The notes: generated from the sequence alone by a model not told the origin. Positions 1 to 8,583 are shown, counted from the stretch's first letter. The stretch is 14,705 nucleotides of DNA from JACJXF01 sp964349045 (GCA_964349045.1 CAYGFI010000123.1:1-14705), one strand, 5' to 3'. Numbers and translations are program-made.

Positions 1-343
1 CACGTGTACCATAAATCTTATCCGTGATTACCACTTTTGGGTAACAACCATTTAATCTCTTGTATGCTTCCACTTGTTTTTTTAAATCAGAACCTTCATT
101 GTAAGCCTCCCAGTTCAGGGTGTTGATAAGGGCATAGCCATTCTGTATACTGACACCCAGTTTTGCACCAAATTCAACCTGGACTTTGTCTTTCACTCTT
201 ACGATGAGCCTTACGCAAGGCTGATAGATATTGACGATGCGGTTATCAACGCTGTGGGTATGTTCTTTATTCATCTTAGTTTGCTGATCGTAAATATTTT
301 GTATCACCCAATATATTCTCTGATCCCTGTCAAAAGGGCAAAA
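1..343 (-). pseudogene. 5'-truncated IS5/IS1182-type transposase remnant (runs off left edge)
   Basis: The minus strand is open from a stop at 344-346 to the window edge. It encodes the middle-to-C-terminal part of a DDE transposase of the IS5/IS1182 type. Recognisable family motifs in order are IYDQQ, HSVDNRIVNIYQP, VEFGAKLGVS, WEAYNEGSDL and YPKVVITDKIYGTR; the D of ITDK is the likely second catalytic Asp of the DDE triad. The first in-frame Met is at 274, but family-like sequence begins upstream of it (YWVIQNIYDQQ, about 324-285). The N-terminal DNA-binding region and first catalytic Asp have no room before the GH35 stop at 377, so the gene is broken at its 5' end. A second frame (346-366, LAEMLVLPF) could join this one by a frameshift near 330-338, but that is weak. 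The piece sits 33 bp after the last gene of the galactan locus and may mark a recombination boundary. Whether the 3' end and an inverted repeat survive is not visible. Assignment to a transposase is firm; the exact IS family is less so. Confidence 0.8.
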
Positions 344-376
344 CTAACATTTCAGCCAACTGTAAAATAGATATCT

Positions 377-2776
377 TTATTCGATACTTAGAATGGCTTT
401 ATATTCCGGGACTACCTCAAATCCGTTAATTTTCAAGTAACTGTTGTTTTCAAATTCGGGAATTTTATGGAGATCCATCAGATATTCATACTCAGAATGC
501 ATAGGGTGAAAAATGAGAACCAATTCATTATTCTTCAATTCTGGTATGAATTTTCTCAAACTTATCTCCCATTGTCTTTCATGGTAGAAATGATCGGTTA
601 TCATCTTTCCATTTATAAATGCCATTCCCCGGTCCCCGACATAATCTACATTAATAAAAACATCGTGCAGGTTTGAAATGTCTGAATTAAGGCTGAGAGA
701 ATACTTTCTACCGGAGGTTTTTTCAATGATAACTTCTGGGTTTACTTTTGTAAAATTAATCTGATAAGAGGTCATTCCTTCAATAGGCGCAGGATTGTTT
801 GTAATATCAGCAAATGCGATGGTTGGCTTGCTGTCAATGGCTGGAAAAATATTCAATTCAGAAGATGCTTCACTGCTAATGAACTGGATGTTGTTATTTG
901 CTTCAAGGACGAGAGCATTTGAAATAAATAAGTGTTCACCAATTTTGACCGCATCAAGTGCCATTTTTTGCGGTATAACTAAAAATTGATTACCGTTGGC
1001 GATAAATGAGAATGGTTCTGAAGAGTTTCCGCTTATAATGGTCCCGGAATTAGTGGTTGATGAGGTTGCCTTTTTTACACCCGTAATCTTTGTTTTGGCC
1101 GGGAAGACCATTTCAGGTTGAATGCCTTCAACAGCGCTGAATATATAATAGGGTTTGTTTTCTATTTTGAGTATGGTAAGTGGCTGAACAGTGCCCGATT
1201 TAACCATCACATTTTCCAATTTCAGGTTGAAAGGAAGAATTGCACTTGCCGCTTTGGGGATAGTGATAGTTCCTTTGAAAGGAAAGGTGATAGTTTCATT
1301 TTTAGTATCAATTTCAATTCGGACATTTTTTATCTCTGAAATTTCTAAATGATCCTGGTAGTTTATTATGAAAACAAATCCGGAATTTCCATAGGATCGC
1401 ACAGCATATCTTAAAGTATTGATGTCTTCAGGGGTAATTTGAGCATTGGTTTCAGGTAAAACTGTTTTCATGGGAGCCAGTATTTCGGCATAGCTTTCCA
1501 GGAACATATGAAGCACTTTCAGACTTTTAAAATGGTACCGGGTTTGTCCGTACTGTCCGATCGGGGCCTGGAAATCATAATTTACTCTGGGGAGGCCGTT
1601 CACTTCTTCATTATAAAACTTTCCATCAAATGAAGGGGTAGATCCTCCATGGTACATATAATATCCGATTCCGTTTGAACCGCTGCCAATGATCCTTACC
1701 ATCAATGGATTAATGCTTTGAAAGTCTACCACTGGCCGTCGGCTGTATTTTACCTGGATGCCAGGTCCGATTTCAGCAGGAATGGATGGGTATAATTCTG
1801 TTTCATAACTCACGGGCATATAGTCAGGATACTTATGTATATCCTTAAATAAGTAAAATGATGATTGGGCCGGGGGAGACCAGAACGGGTAAACATATCC
1901 AGCCGTAACGGGGATGCTGCCTTTTTCTACAATGGCTGCATTGCCCCAACCAGTTGCTGTATAAAGAGGAACATCAATTCCATGTTTTTTGGCGATCTCT
2001 TTGAGTTTTGCCATGTGATCCTTGCCATATTGGGCCCAGGGATTCACACCGTCTGTTACAGTGATCTGCTCATGAGCCAAAGTTGCCTGCCAATCAGCAA
2101 CAGTAAATTCCTTGCGGCTTCCGGGATAGGCTAGCTCCCAGGGTGCTGCGGAATGCTGATATTCATTTTCCAGTTGTATGGCAATAACAGGTCCATCTTC
2201 TTTGAACAGCATTCCTTTTATTTGTGCTGCGATTTGACCATACAGAAGATCAACATAATGAAGGTATTCAGGGTCGTTGCTTCTTATTTCAAATGTTCTT
2301 CCGTATAACCAATCCGGGATACCCCCATTTCTCATTTCACCATGGCAGAATGGGCCCATACGGACAATTGCGTACATTCCATTTTTTTTAACCAGTTCAA
2401 TAAACCTCCGAAGATTCAGGTCACCACTCCAGTCAAATTTGCCCTCTTCCCGTTCATGAATATTCCAGAAAACATAGGTTGCAATGGTATTGATCCCTCC
2501 GGCCTTCAATTTCCGGATGGATTCTTCCCAATATTCTGCCGGGTATCTTGAATAATGAAGCTCTCCGATGATTGGGAAAAATGGTTTGTTATTCATTTCG
2601 ATGTAGTAACTGTTCACGGAAATAACATCACCGGCCGGATTTTTACCTCCCAGGTCAAGATGCCCTTTCACTATTTCTTTTTCAGGTACATTGATATTTA
2701 TTTTGTACATAGTTTGCGATTTCATATTGCTTGTGGCAACAATAATGGAAAGTACAAACAGCAATAGATTTTTCAT
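377..2776 (-). CDS. GH35 beta-galactosidase, predicted periplasmic
   Basis: A 799-residue exo-acting glycoside hydrolase of family GH35 that should release terminal beta-galactose from imported galacto-oligosaccharides. Residues 1-21 look like a signal peptide ending near NMKSQ. There is no lipobox Cys and no T9SS sorting domain, so the periplasm is the likely site. The (beta/alpha)8 catalytic domain spans about 55-430 and carries GH35 landmarks: GELHYSR (71-77), WNIHE (104-108), GPFCHGEMRNGGIPDWL (141-157), QLENEY (201-206) and AEIGPG (334-339). E205 is the probable acid/base and E335 the probable nucleophile. Residues 430-799 are beta-rich accessory domains without a family name I can assign, and the length is normal for bacterial GH35. 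It starts 6 bp after the stop of the upstream GH-A enzyme, so the two are almost certainly co-transcribed and perhaps translationally coupled. Galactosidase activity fits the GH53 in the same locus; linkage preference cannot be read from sequence. I see no terminator after its stop. Confidence 0.9.
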   Translation of the reverse strand: MKNLLLFVLSIIVATSNMKSQTMYKININVPEKEIVKGHLDLGGKNPAGDVISVNSYYIEMNNKPFFPIIGELHYSRYPAEYWEESIRKLKAGGINTIATYVFWNIHEREEGKFDWSGDLNLRRFIELVKKNGMYAIVRMGPFCHGEMRNGGIPDWLYGRTFEIRSNDPEYLHYVDLLYGQIAAQIKGMLFKEDGPVIAIQLENEYQHSAAPWELAYPGSRKEFTVADWQATLAHEQITVTDGVNPWAQYGKDHMAKLKEIAKKHGIDVPLYTATGWGNAAIVEKGSIPVTAGYVYPFWSPPAQSSFYLFKDIHKYPDYMPVSYETELYPSIPAEIGPGIQVKYSRRPVVDFQSINPLMVRIIGSGSNGIGYYMYHGGSTPSFDGKFYNEEVNGLPRVNYDFQAPIGQYGQTRYHFKSLKVLHMFLESYAEILAPMKTVLPETNAQITPEDINTLRYAVRSYGNSGFVFIINYQDHLEISEIKNVRIEIDTKNETITFPFKGTITIPKAASAILPFNLKLENVMVKSGTVQPLTILKIENKPYYIFSAVEGIQPEMVFPAKTKITGVKKATSSTTNSGTIISGNSSEPFSFIANGNQFLVIPQKMALDAVKIGEHLFISNALVLEANNNIQFISSEASSELNIFPAIDSKPTIAFADITNNPAPIEGMTSYQINFTKVNPEVIIEKTSGRKYSLSLNSDISNLHDVFINVDYVGDRGMAFINGKMITDHFYHERQWEISLRKFIPELKNNELVLIFHPMHSEYEYLMDLHKIPEFENNSYLKINGFEVVPEYKAILSIE

Positions 2777-2782
2777 AGTAAA

Positions 2783-5374
2783 TTATTTTTGTGTTCTCAC
2801 TCCTATCGATGATATTTCGATTCCAGAATCAATATTCTTTTGATTGGAAGCGGGTCTTATTGAGAGTTGCAGATGCTCGACATTGGTCATGTTGATTTTA
2901 TCGCCGTCTCCTCCACGGCCTTTTGGTGGCAATAGCCAGTAGTTCCAGTTTCCAGGGAAGCCTTGGGGCAGCATTACTCCTTTTCCGGGCGCCAGGTTAT
3001 CCAACGAAATTTCAACATCTGTCCACTCGTTTTCAAATTTCAATTTACTTGTCCATGATGTGCCATCCGACTCCACAAGGGTGATAAAGGCCTCATCGCC
3101 AGAATTTAGTCCCCTGACAGAAATAACAAGAGATGTTATATTTTCCGGGTCTTTGATGTTGGCCAGACGGTCTCCGATGTAAAGGGAAGCAGTATAGTCA
3201 TCCAGCGCATTGTCCATTTCTCTGGGCAACCTTAGACGTATAGCCCCATTTTCGCTATTTTGTGCCGGTTCAATACTAAAAATGCCATGGCGAATATTAT
3301 CCCCTATTCTTGTAAAACTCAGCAGATGGAAATCATGTTTTGGAATAAACAGTGGAAAAGTATTATCCGCAGGTAATATTTCGAGTGACCAGAATTCCAT
3401 AGAATAAAAATCCCATTCAAAAGGAGACTTTTTAATTTCTGAAGGAAATGTAGTTTTTCCTGTCCCCTGGTAAACAGTAATACAATAATCATAATAGCCT
3501 TCTCTCATGTAATCTTCAGAAAGAGAAGCCTGGTATACATAGGCTGACGTTTGGTTCATTGAGAAAGGTCTGAACCAGGAACCAGCTTTTCGGATAAATA
3601 ATTTTACACTGTCTATTGGTTGTTCATCAACCACCATGGCAGAAAGACTTACAGGCTGTCCAGCCTGAAATTTATGATAGGTTTCATGCCTTACTTCCAA
3701 TGGCAGGTCTTCTGGTTCCGGCACAATGTACTCATTATATCCCAGGGAATTAATGTAAGCAGGCAGGGATATTTTATCTATTATTCTTTTATTAACCAGG
3801 GTATATACTCCAGGTTTTATGAGAAACCTTCCGTTTTCAGCAGTAGCTGAGTATTGATTATTTTCATTGTTGGGAGTTATTGAGAAATCTTTATCGAGGT
3901 CCGGTAAATCTATTTCCATTTCAAGTTCTTTAAAAATCAACCTTGAAACCGTCTTTTCAGGGCTCATTTGAGCAAAAGGGTCTTTAACAAGTATGGCGTC
4001 GGGGTACAGTTCCAATCGCCATATTCCATCTTGAATTTTATCCAAAAAATACACTCCTTCACCATGGTAATTTACAAGTGGGGAAGAGTGAAAACCTACT
4101 ATTTTTGAGAGCTTCCCGGGATTGGGGACTACAGATTCAGTATTTCCGGAATACATGAATGATTCTTCGGTGATATACTCGCTCAGATTTTTTTCATAGG
4201 ATATCCGGAAGGGTCCAAACGAGGTGTTTTCGGGATAATTACCATAGGATTTGTATAATGGAAGTTTTCGCATGGCTTCGGCAGCGATAATAGCGCCTGC
4301 TGCTTTTTGAGGCGAGTAAACAAGGTTTAGGAAATGTGTTTGCCAGCCAAGATTTGCTTTGGCTGTAACGAGCATGTCGTATGCAAACATAGCAGTGAAT
4401 TGGGAACCTACCGACCGGTATGTCCGGACCATTGCGGGGTACATTACAGGTGAAAGCAGGTCGGGGGCATCAAATTCGTAAACAATCCGGGGCATTCCAT
4501 CCAGGGCAGGAATATTCATGAGTTCATAATTATCCACTGTCCGGAGGAAGTTCCCTTTCAACGTGCGGCCGGATACGAGCCCACTCGGGTACCAGGCGAA
4601 ACTGGCTCCCTGGATTTCAGACAATTTTAAAGCGCCAGCGATATTAAAATCCTGGCTTACATTATGAAAAACAATTTTTTTGCATCCGGTACTTCTTACA
4701 GCATCCACCAATGCATTTATATATCTCACAGAGCCTTCTGTGTCGTTGCTGTGATGCCAGGGTTCATTGATCATTTCAATAAAAAGTATATCTGGTTCGT
4801 TTTTGATGGCATTACCGGTATAGGGATTCACATGGTTCAGAAGCTGGCGCAGGTAATTTGCCTGGGCTCTGATTGCTTCAGGATTTGTACCCAATTCCGA
4901 TTTATTGAAGTGGGTTGAAAAACCGGTTGCTGGTATATGCATTGCATCGGGCCATTGAGAGCTGTAGGTCACAATTGGAGATAACAACATCTTTATTCCC
5001 CTGTTTTTCGCTTCATAAATCAGGTAATCCATCAGGTCAAGATGTTCATTGTTTACCAGGTTTCCGAGGCTGTCGGAATTTTGAAAGTCGCCCCATAAGC
5101 ATACCCTCAGGCCATCCCAACCCATGCGAATGAAATGGGTCATGTCCTTATTAATTTCTGCTTTCAGGTCATTGCTATAATATTTTGCTGCACGGAAATC
5201 GCAGGCAGAGGGCAGGCAATAATTGGCGCCAAACAATGCCACTTCTTTATTTGTATTTGTCCATCGGATTACCCCTGAGTTGTCAATAAATACCTGCGAT
5301 TCAGAATCCGGGATATTCTGTGCTGTGAGAGAGTATAATCCGGATAACAGCAAGATGAAGAAATACTTGTGCAT
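2783..5374 (-). CDS. Clan GH-A glycosidase of uncertain family (GH5-like or GH147-like), predicted periplasmic
   Basis: An 863-residue secreted glycosidase with a cellulase-superfamily fold. I place the start at 5374 because it gives a clean signal peptide (MHKYFFILLLSGLYSLTAQ). The longer reading back to 5485 would begin inside a terminator hairpin and add a non-signal-like, low-complexity leader. The catalytic barrel covers about 25-380. MINEPW (201-206) supplies the likely acid/base E204 and VYEFDAPD (298-305) the likely nucleophile E300, at the usual strand-4 and strand-7 positions of clan GH-A. After an intermediate region, an Ig/Fn3-like segment (about 555-665) precedes a C-terminal beta-sandwich, CBM-like segment (about 680-863). 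There is no lipobox and no T9SS sorting domain. Its position beside GH53 and GH35 suggests an exo-beta-1,4-galactosidase or an enzyme removing side chains. GH147, a galactan-locus galactosidase family in Bacteroides, is one candidate, but I cannot confirm family membership. Fold confidence is high and substrate confidence low. Confidence 0.7.
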   Translation of the reverse strand: MHKYFFILLLSGLYSLTAQNIPDSESQVFIDNSGVIRWTNTNKEVALFGANYCLPSACDFRAAKYYSNDLKAEINKDMTHFIRMGWDGLRVCLWGDFQNSDSLGNLVNNEHLDLMDYLIYEAKNRGIKMLLSPIVTYSSQWPDAMHIPATGFSTHFNKSELGTNPEAIRAQANYLRQLLNHVNPYTGNAIKNEPDILFIEMINEPWHHSNDTEGSVRYINALVDAVRSTGCKKIVFHNVSQDFNIAGALKLSEIQGASFAWYPSGLVSGRTLKGNFLRTVDNYELMNIPALDGMPRIVYEFDAPDLLSPVMYPAMVRTYRSVGSQFTAMFAYDMLVTAKANLGWQTHFLNLVYSPQKAAGAIIAAEAMRKLPLYKSYGNYPENTSFGPFRISYEKNLSEYITEESFMYSGNTESVVPNPGKLSKIVGFHSSPLVNYHGEGVYFLDKIQDGIWRLELYPDAILVKDPFAQMSPEKTVSRLIFKELEMEIDLPDLDKDFSITPNNENNQYSATAENGRFLIKPGVYTLVNKRIIDKISLPAYINSLGYNEYIVPEPEDLPLEVRHETYHKFQAGQPVSLSAMVVDEQPIDSVKLFIRKAGSWFRPFSMNQTSAYVYQASLSEDYMREGYYDYCITVYQGTGKTTFPSEIKKSPFEWDFYSMEFWSLEILPADNTFPLFIPKHDFHLLSFTRIGDNIRHGIFSIEPAQNSENGAIRLRLPREMDNALDDYTASLYIGDRLANIKDPENITSLVISVRGLNSGDEAFITLVESDGTSWTSKLKFENEWTDVEISLDNLAPGKGVMLPQGFPGNWNYWLLPPKGRGGDGDKINMTNVEHLQLSIRPASNQKNIDSGIEISSIGVRTQK

Positions 5375-5453
5375 GAAATGAATTTTTACATTTGAAGAAG
5401 TAGGACGATTGGAATCAATCATGTAATGATTAAAAGAAAACTTAAAAGAAAAA

Positions 5454-5487
5454 GGGTGTTGCTTAAATGAAAATCTAAGCAACACCC
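5454..5487 (-). terminator. Rho-independent terminator after the ConA-like protein gene
   Basis: A perfect 12-bp inverted repeat, GGGTGTTGCTTA (5454-5465) and TAAGCAACACCC (5476-5487), flanks a 10-base loop. On the minus strand the stem starts 16 bases after the stop of the 5504-6403 gene. It is followed directly by a U-rich stretch (TTTTTCTTTT, then further T-rich sequence, 5453 down to about 5431). That is the layout of an intrinsic terminator for minus-strand transcription. It separates the susC-susD-GH53-ConA genes from the GH-A and GH35 genes, so the latter need their own promoter, read-through, or a processed partial terminator. No confident promoter motif is visible in the remaining 79 bases before 5374. 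Confidence 0.85.
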
Positions 5488-5503
5488 GGTAAAGACAGAA
5501 TGC

Positions 5504-6403
5504 TTATTTTCGTATAAATTTGTTTGTACTTGTGCCTTTATTTGTTACAACATTAAGGAAGTACATACCGGGTTTCAAGGATGAAACATCCACATAGTTA
5601 TTATTATTTAATTTTAAAACCACCGATCCTTTGACATCGGAAATCGAAAGAGAAGTAATGCTCTCATTATCTCCCAGACTAATATATAATTCATCATGAA
5701 CAGGATTTGGGAAAACATTACGGGTTTTATGATATGTTTTGAATTCACCAATGCCTGACACTACGCTTCCGGTAATTTTTATATTGTCAAAGGTAGCGGT
5801 TGCAATTTCTGAATTATTGGGAGAAATGGCAAGGCCAACAAAGATTGTTGAAAGCATGGTGGGGAATTCCAAGGTATCAACTTGCACCCATGTGGCTTTA
5901 TCAAAAGATTCTGATGTGTAAAATACATCACCAACCCTGATAATTTTGAGGTACCATGGTATTGCGTCTGCACCCGGATATGTCCCTCCGGCCCATGTGG
6001 GAGTTTCACCTGGTCCTTTACGGGCTGTGGTAGCCAGGCCACCCCAGTTTTCCCAAGCCATCATTACTGAGGGGGCATCGGTATCCAGGCTGTTTCGGGC
6101 ATCAATACCTGCCTTGGCAGCACCTCCCAATTCACCTTCAAAAGTTAGGATGCGGGCTTCGAACTCGAAATTGCCATCAATTTTCACATAAGCGAAATGA
6201 GCATCATCTGTATCCCAAAAATTAGGTCCGGCACCGGTTAATGTCAAGACACCCGTTTCAGTATTATAGGATGTTGATCCGGCATTACCCGGTGTACCAA
6301 TGTCTGAAATTGCCCAGTTAGCGGGAAGCTCTTGTGCATTTACAAGCAGGACAGATCCAACGGAAAATGCAACAAACAGTAAAATAAATAGAGTTTTTCT
6401 CAT
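5504..6403 (-). CDS. T9SS-exported concanavalin-A-like (DUF1349-type) surface protein, putative glycan binder
   Basis: A 299-residue protein with a signal peptide (1-23, ending VNAQ). A single ConA-like/LamG-like beta-sandwich domain follows (about 28-212), resembling DUF1349-type domains (NFWDTDDAHFAYVKIDG at 61-77, KAGIDAR at 97-103, TFDNIKI at 204-210). A type-A T9SS C-terminal sorting domain occupies about 225-299 (VFPNPVHDELYIS, SLKPGMYFLNV, FIRK end). No catalytic motif is apparent. The gene lies 37 bp after the GH53 gene and is the last before a strong terminator. That is the place where SusE/SusF-like surface glycan-binding lipoproteins often sit in other polysaccharide loci. I therefore infer a surface or secreted galactan-binding role, though a lyase or hydrolase activity is not excluded because some related beta-sandwich folds are enzymes. 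Export by T9SS is well supported by the C-terminus; the ligand is a guess from context. An Asn run (about 266-269) in the sorting domain is encoded by a short AAT/AAC repeat. Confidence 0.7.
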   Translation of the reverse strand: MRKTLFILLFVAFSVGSVLLVNAQELPANWAISDIGTPGNAGSTSYNTETGVLTLTGAGPNFWDTDDAHFAYVKIDGNFEFEARILTFEGELGGAAKAGIDARNSLDTDAPSVMMAWENWGGLATTARKGPGETPTWAGGTYPGADAIPWYLKIIRVGDVFYTSESFDKATWVQVDTLEFPTMLSTIFVGLAISPNNSEIATATFDNIKITGSVVSGIGEFKTYHKTRNVFPNPVHDELYISLGDNESITSLSISDVKGSVVLKLNNNNYVDVSSLKPGMYFLNVVTNKGTSTNKFIRK

Positions 6404-6440
6404 AAGTGTAAATTTAAGTTAATACCATAATTAATTGAAA

Positions 6441-8546
6441 TCAGAAAGATTGTTTAATCAATATTTTTCTTGAAAAAACGTCATTTTTTATTGTCACTTG
6501 GCACAGGTATATCCCATCTGGCCAACCATCGACCGGGATTTTTTTTTCAGTCTGAAATCCTGCTAACTCCTCTATTCTCATTCTGATCCCCTGCATGTTA
6601 AAGATTTCAATATGAAGGGGTTGGTCCATAGTGTGGCTTTTAACATTAAGAAAGTTGACAGCAGGATTTGGGTAGATTAAAAATATTTTTTCATTCACCG
6701 GGTGAAAAATGTTACCCAGGGTGAATGACTCGCAGCTTTCCCAACGAACAGCAATGGTTGTATCGCCGGAGGTAATTTTATACCCCCTGTCAGAGTTCCA
6801 CCAGGCAGCACATTCAGCTGGAACAGATTCCCTGTAACTGGTATAATTATCCCAGGTGCTGGTAGTCAAAAAGTAGTATGCACCCTCGTCCCGGGGTTTC
6901 AGGTAGGTTGACCAGGTATAAATATCGTCTTCCAACATGTAAAGAGATACGATTTTCCATGGATTACCGGTTGGATGACCCGTCATATATACCCCCCTGG
7001 AAACATCTTCCCCGGTCATGTCAACTGCAAAGGTTACCAGAACGGAATCTGCTACAACGTCAGGACATTCACTCCACTGCAGAGTATATTTTTTATCAGT
7101 ATTGGAGTGTGTATATTTTCTGCAACTATCATGGTATGTCAAGCATGCTGAATGAATAACCTCCTTATTCTTCCATTCCGGCCCATTCAGGAAAAAGAAT
7201 CCGCCCTCTGAGCCGGGTGAGAGGAAGGTGTAATAGCTATACATGCCATTGCCCTCATAATTCATAGGGATGAGTTGCCAGGGATTCCCGGTAAATGATC
7301 CGGTGATATACACTCCCTGGGATGCATCCACACCGTTCATATCCACCGTAAATGTAATTTTACTGGTTTCCAGATCGTTGTAATAGGGTGACTGCATCCA
7401 CATTCCACCACCGTTTTCCATAAAATTTGTGTAAACCGGATCAAAAAATACCACATGATCATGAGAAGATCCTGTTCCCCAGGGTGTTTTACATGGGGTG
7501 GAAACCCAGGCAGGTTCCCAGAATATTACCCCAATTCCCCCCCCTTTCATAACCGCACGGGTATAATCTGTCAAATATTCAAGCTGTTTTTCAGGGCTTA
7601 CCGGCAAATATAGAGGATCAGGTATGTTAATGATATTCCCTAATGGATCGAAGTTTTGTGTTGACCATAGGTAGCCTGTTTCAACCACCATCACATCGTA
7701 TTGAGAAAATGTTTGTTTCAACGACCGGATGGTTGATTCCAGGTCGCTGATGCTTCCCTTATGCCAGGCATAATAGTAGGAGATGCCAAATATATCAAAA
7801 TCTGTCACCCCATTATTGATCAGGTTTTGAAATATCCATTTATGGTCGGATAAATTCCCGGTAAAGTGAACCGCGATTTTTGGTCGAATAACTGTGGTAC
7901 TGCTGATATCTCTGATGGCCTGGATAGCCGTGTTAAATAGTGCTGCATGTCGTGACCAGCTGCTGCTTACGGTAGCTTTGATCTCATAACCATTTTCTTC
8001 GGGGATGTGTTTAAGGATCCCGGGATTGTTTTCATTGCCAACTTTAATAAATTCTGGCATCAGGCCTTCACTTTCCAATTCGGAAAGTAAGTGAAATGTG
8101 TAATTATATACAGTATCCTTGAGAGCATTCAAATCATAGGATGCATTAATCCATGCCCGCGGTATAAGTTGTCGTCCGGGGTCAGCCCAAAAATCTGAAT
8201 AATGCAAATCCAGCATAACCTGCATGCCTGCATTTTTTGATCGAAGGATTGTTTCTTTTACGTCTTCAAGGTCATTATACCATGGTTTTACTCCGGCAGG
8301 TTGTACGAGAGGCCCCTGCCACCAGGAAGGATCGAGCCAGAGCCTTACCCTCACGAGATTTGTTCCATGATCTGCAAAAATCTTATAAACGTCTTTGGCA
8401 TTATTTTTTTCTTTGAATACTGCTCCACAATCTTCCATTTGGTTGACATAGGAAAGGTCATTTCCGAAGTAAAAAGTCTGACTGTTCACTTCATGAAGAG
8501 AAATAAGTGCGGTGAGTGTTATAAGTATTTTTTTTTGCAGTTTCAT
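6441..8546 (-). CDS. GH53 arabinogalactan endo-beta-1,4-galactanase with two CBM-like modules and T9SS sorting domain
   Basis: A 701-residue secreted endo-beta-1,4-galactanase, the polymer-cutting enzyme of the locus. The signal peptide covers about 1-23 (ending EVNSQ). The GH53 domain spans about 25-385: GNDLSYVNQMEDCGA (28-42), VRVRLW (65-70), MLDLHYSDFWADP (111-123), KVGNENNPG (168-176) with acid/base E172, and MVVETGY (286-292) with nucleophile E289. The FWEPAW (342-347) and SSHDHVVFFD (360-369) region resembles the metal-binding loop of family members. Two tandem homologous beta-sandwich modules follow, about 395-496 and 501-605. Each begins with TF.VDM and contains GVY.TG..TGNPW, a starch-binding-like/CBM-type fold by appearance. 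A T9SS type-A sorting domain ends the protein (about 620-701: IYPNPAVNFLNV, DGIYLCQV, KILIKQSF). The gene lies 37 bp after susD-like and 37 bp before the ConA-like gene. The family call is very secure; the module ligand is unknown. A9, G8 and A9 tracts lie in the coding strand. Confidence 0.95.
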   Translation of the reverse strand: MKLQKKILITLTALISLHEVNSQTFYFGNDLSYVNQMEDCGAVFKEKNNAKDVYKIFADHGTNLVRVRLWLDPSWWQGPLVQPAGVKPWYNDLEDVKETILRSKNAGMQVMLDLHYSDFWADPGRQLIPRAWINASYDLNALKDTVYNYTFHLLSELESEGLMPEFIKVGNENNPGILKHIPEENGYEIKATVSSSWSRHAALFNTAIQAIRDISSTTVIRPKIAVHFTGNLSDHKWIFQNLINNGVTDFDIFGISYYYAWHKGSISDLESTIRSLKQTFSQYDVMVVETGYLWSTQNFDPLGNIINIPDPLYLPVSPEKQLEYLTDYTRAVMKGGGIGVIFWEPAWVSTPCKTPWGTGSSHDHVVFFDPVYTNFMENGGGMWMQSPYYNDLETSKITFTVDMNGVDASQGVYITGSFTGNPWQLIPMNYEGNGMYSYYTFLSPGSEGGFFFLNGPEWKNKEVIHSACLTYHDSCRKYTHSNTDKKYTLQWSECPDVVADSVLVTFAVDMTGEDVSRGVYMTGHPTGNPWKIVSLYMLEDDIYTWSTYLKPRDEGAYYFLTTSTWDNYTSYRESVPAECAAWWNSDRGYKITSGDTTIAVRWESCESFTLGNIFHPVNEKIFLIYPNPAVNFLNVKSHTMDQPLHIEIFNMQGIRMRIEELAGFQTEKKIPVDGWPDGIYLCQVTIKNDVFSRKILIKQSF

Positions 8547-8583
8547 AAGTTTATTTCAGTAAAGGGGAATCTTCATTATCGAT

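Noticed and set aside
5375..5485. N-terminal extension of the GH-A glycosidase gene to an in-frame Met at 5485.
   Set aside because: It would start inside the terminator hairpin and precede the signal peptide with 37 unlikely residues; the Met at 5374 fits a signal peptide directly.
5779..6042. An 87-codon minus-strand frame inside the ConA-like protein gene.
   Set aside because: It is an alternative frame of a well-supported gene with a signal peptide and sorting domain; it has no domain of its own.
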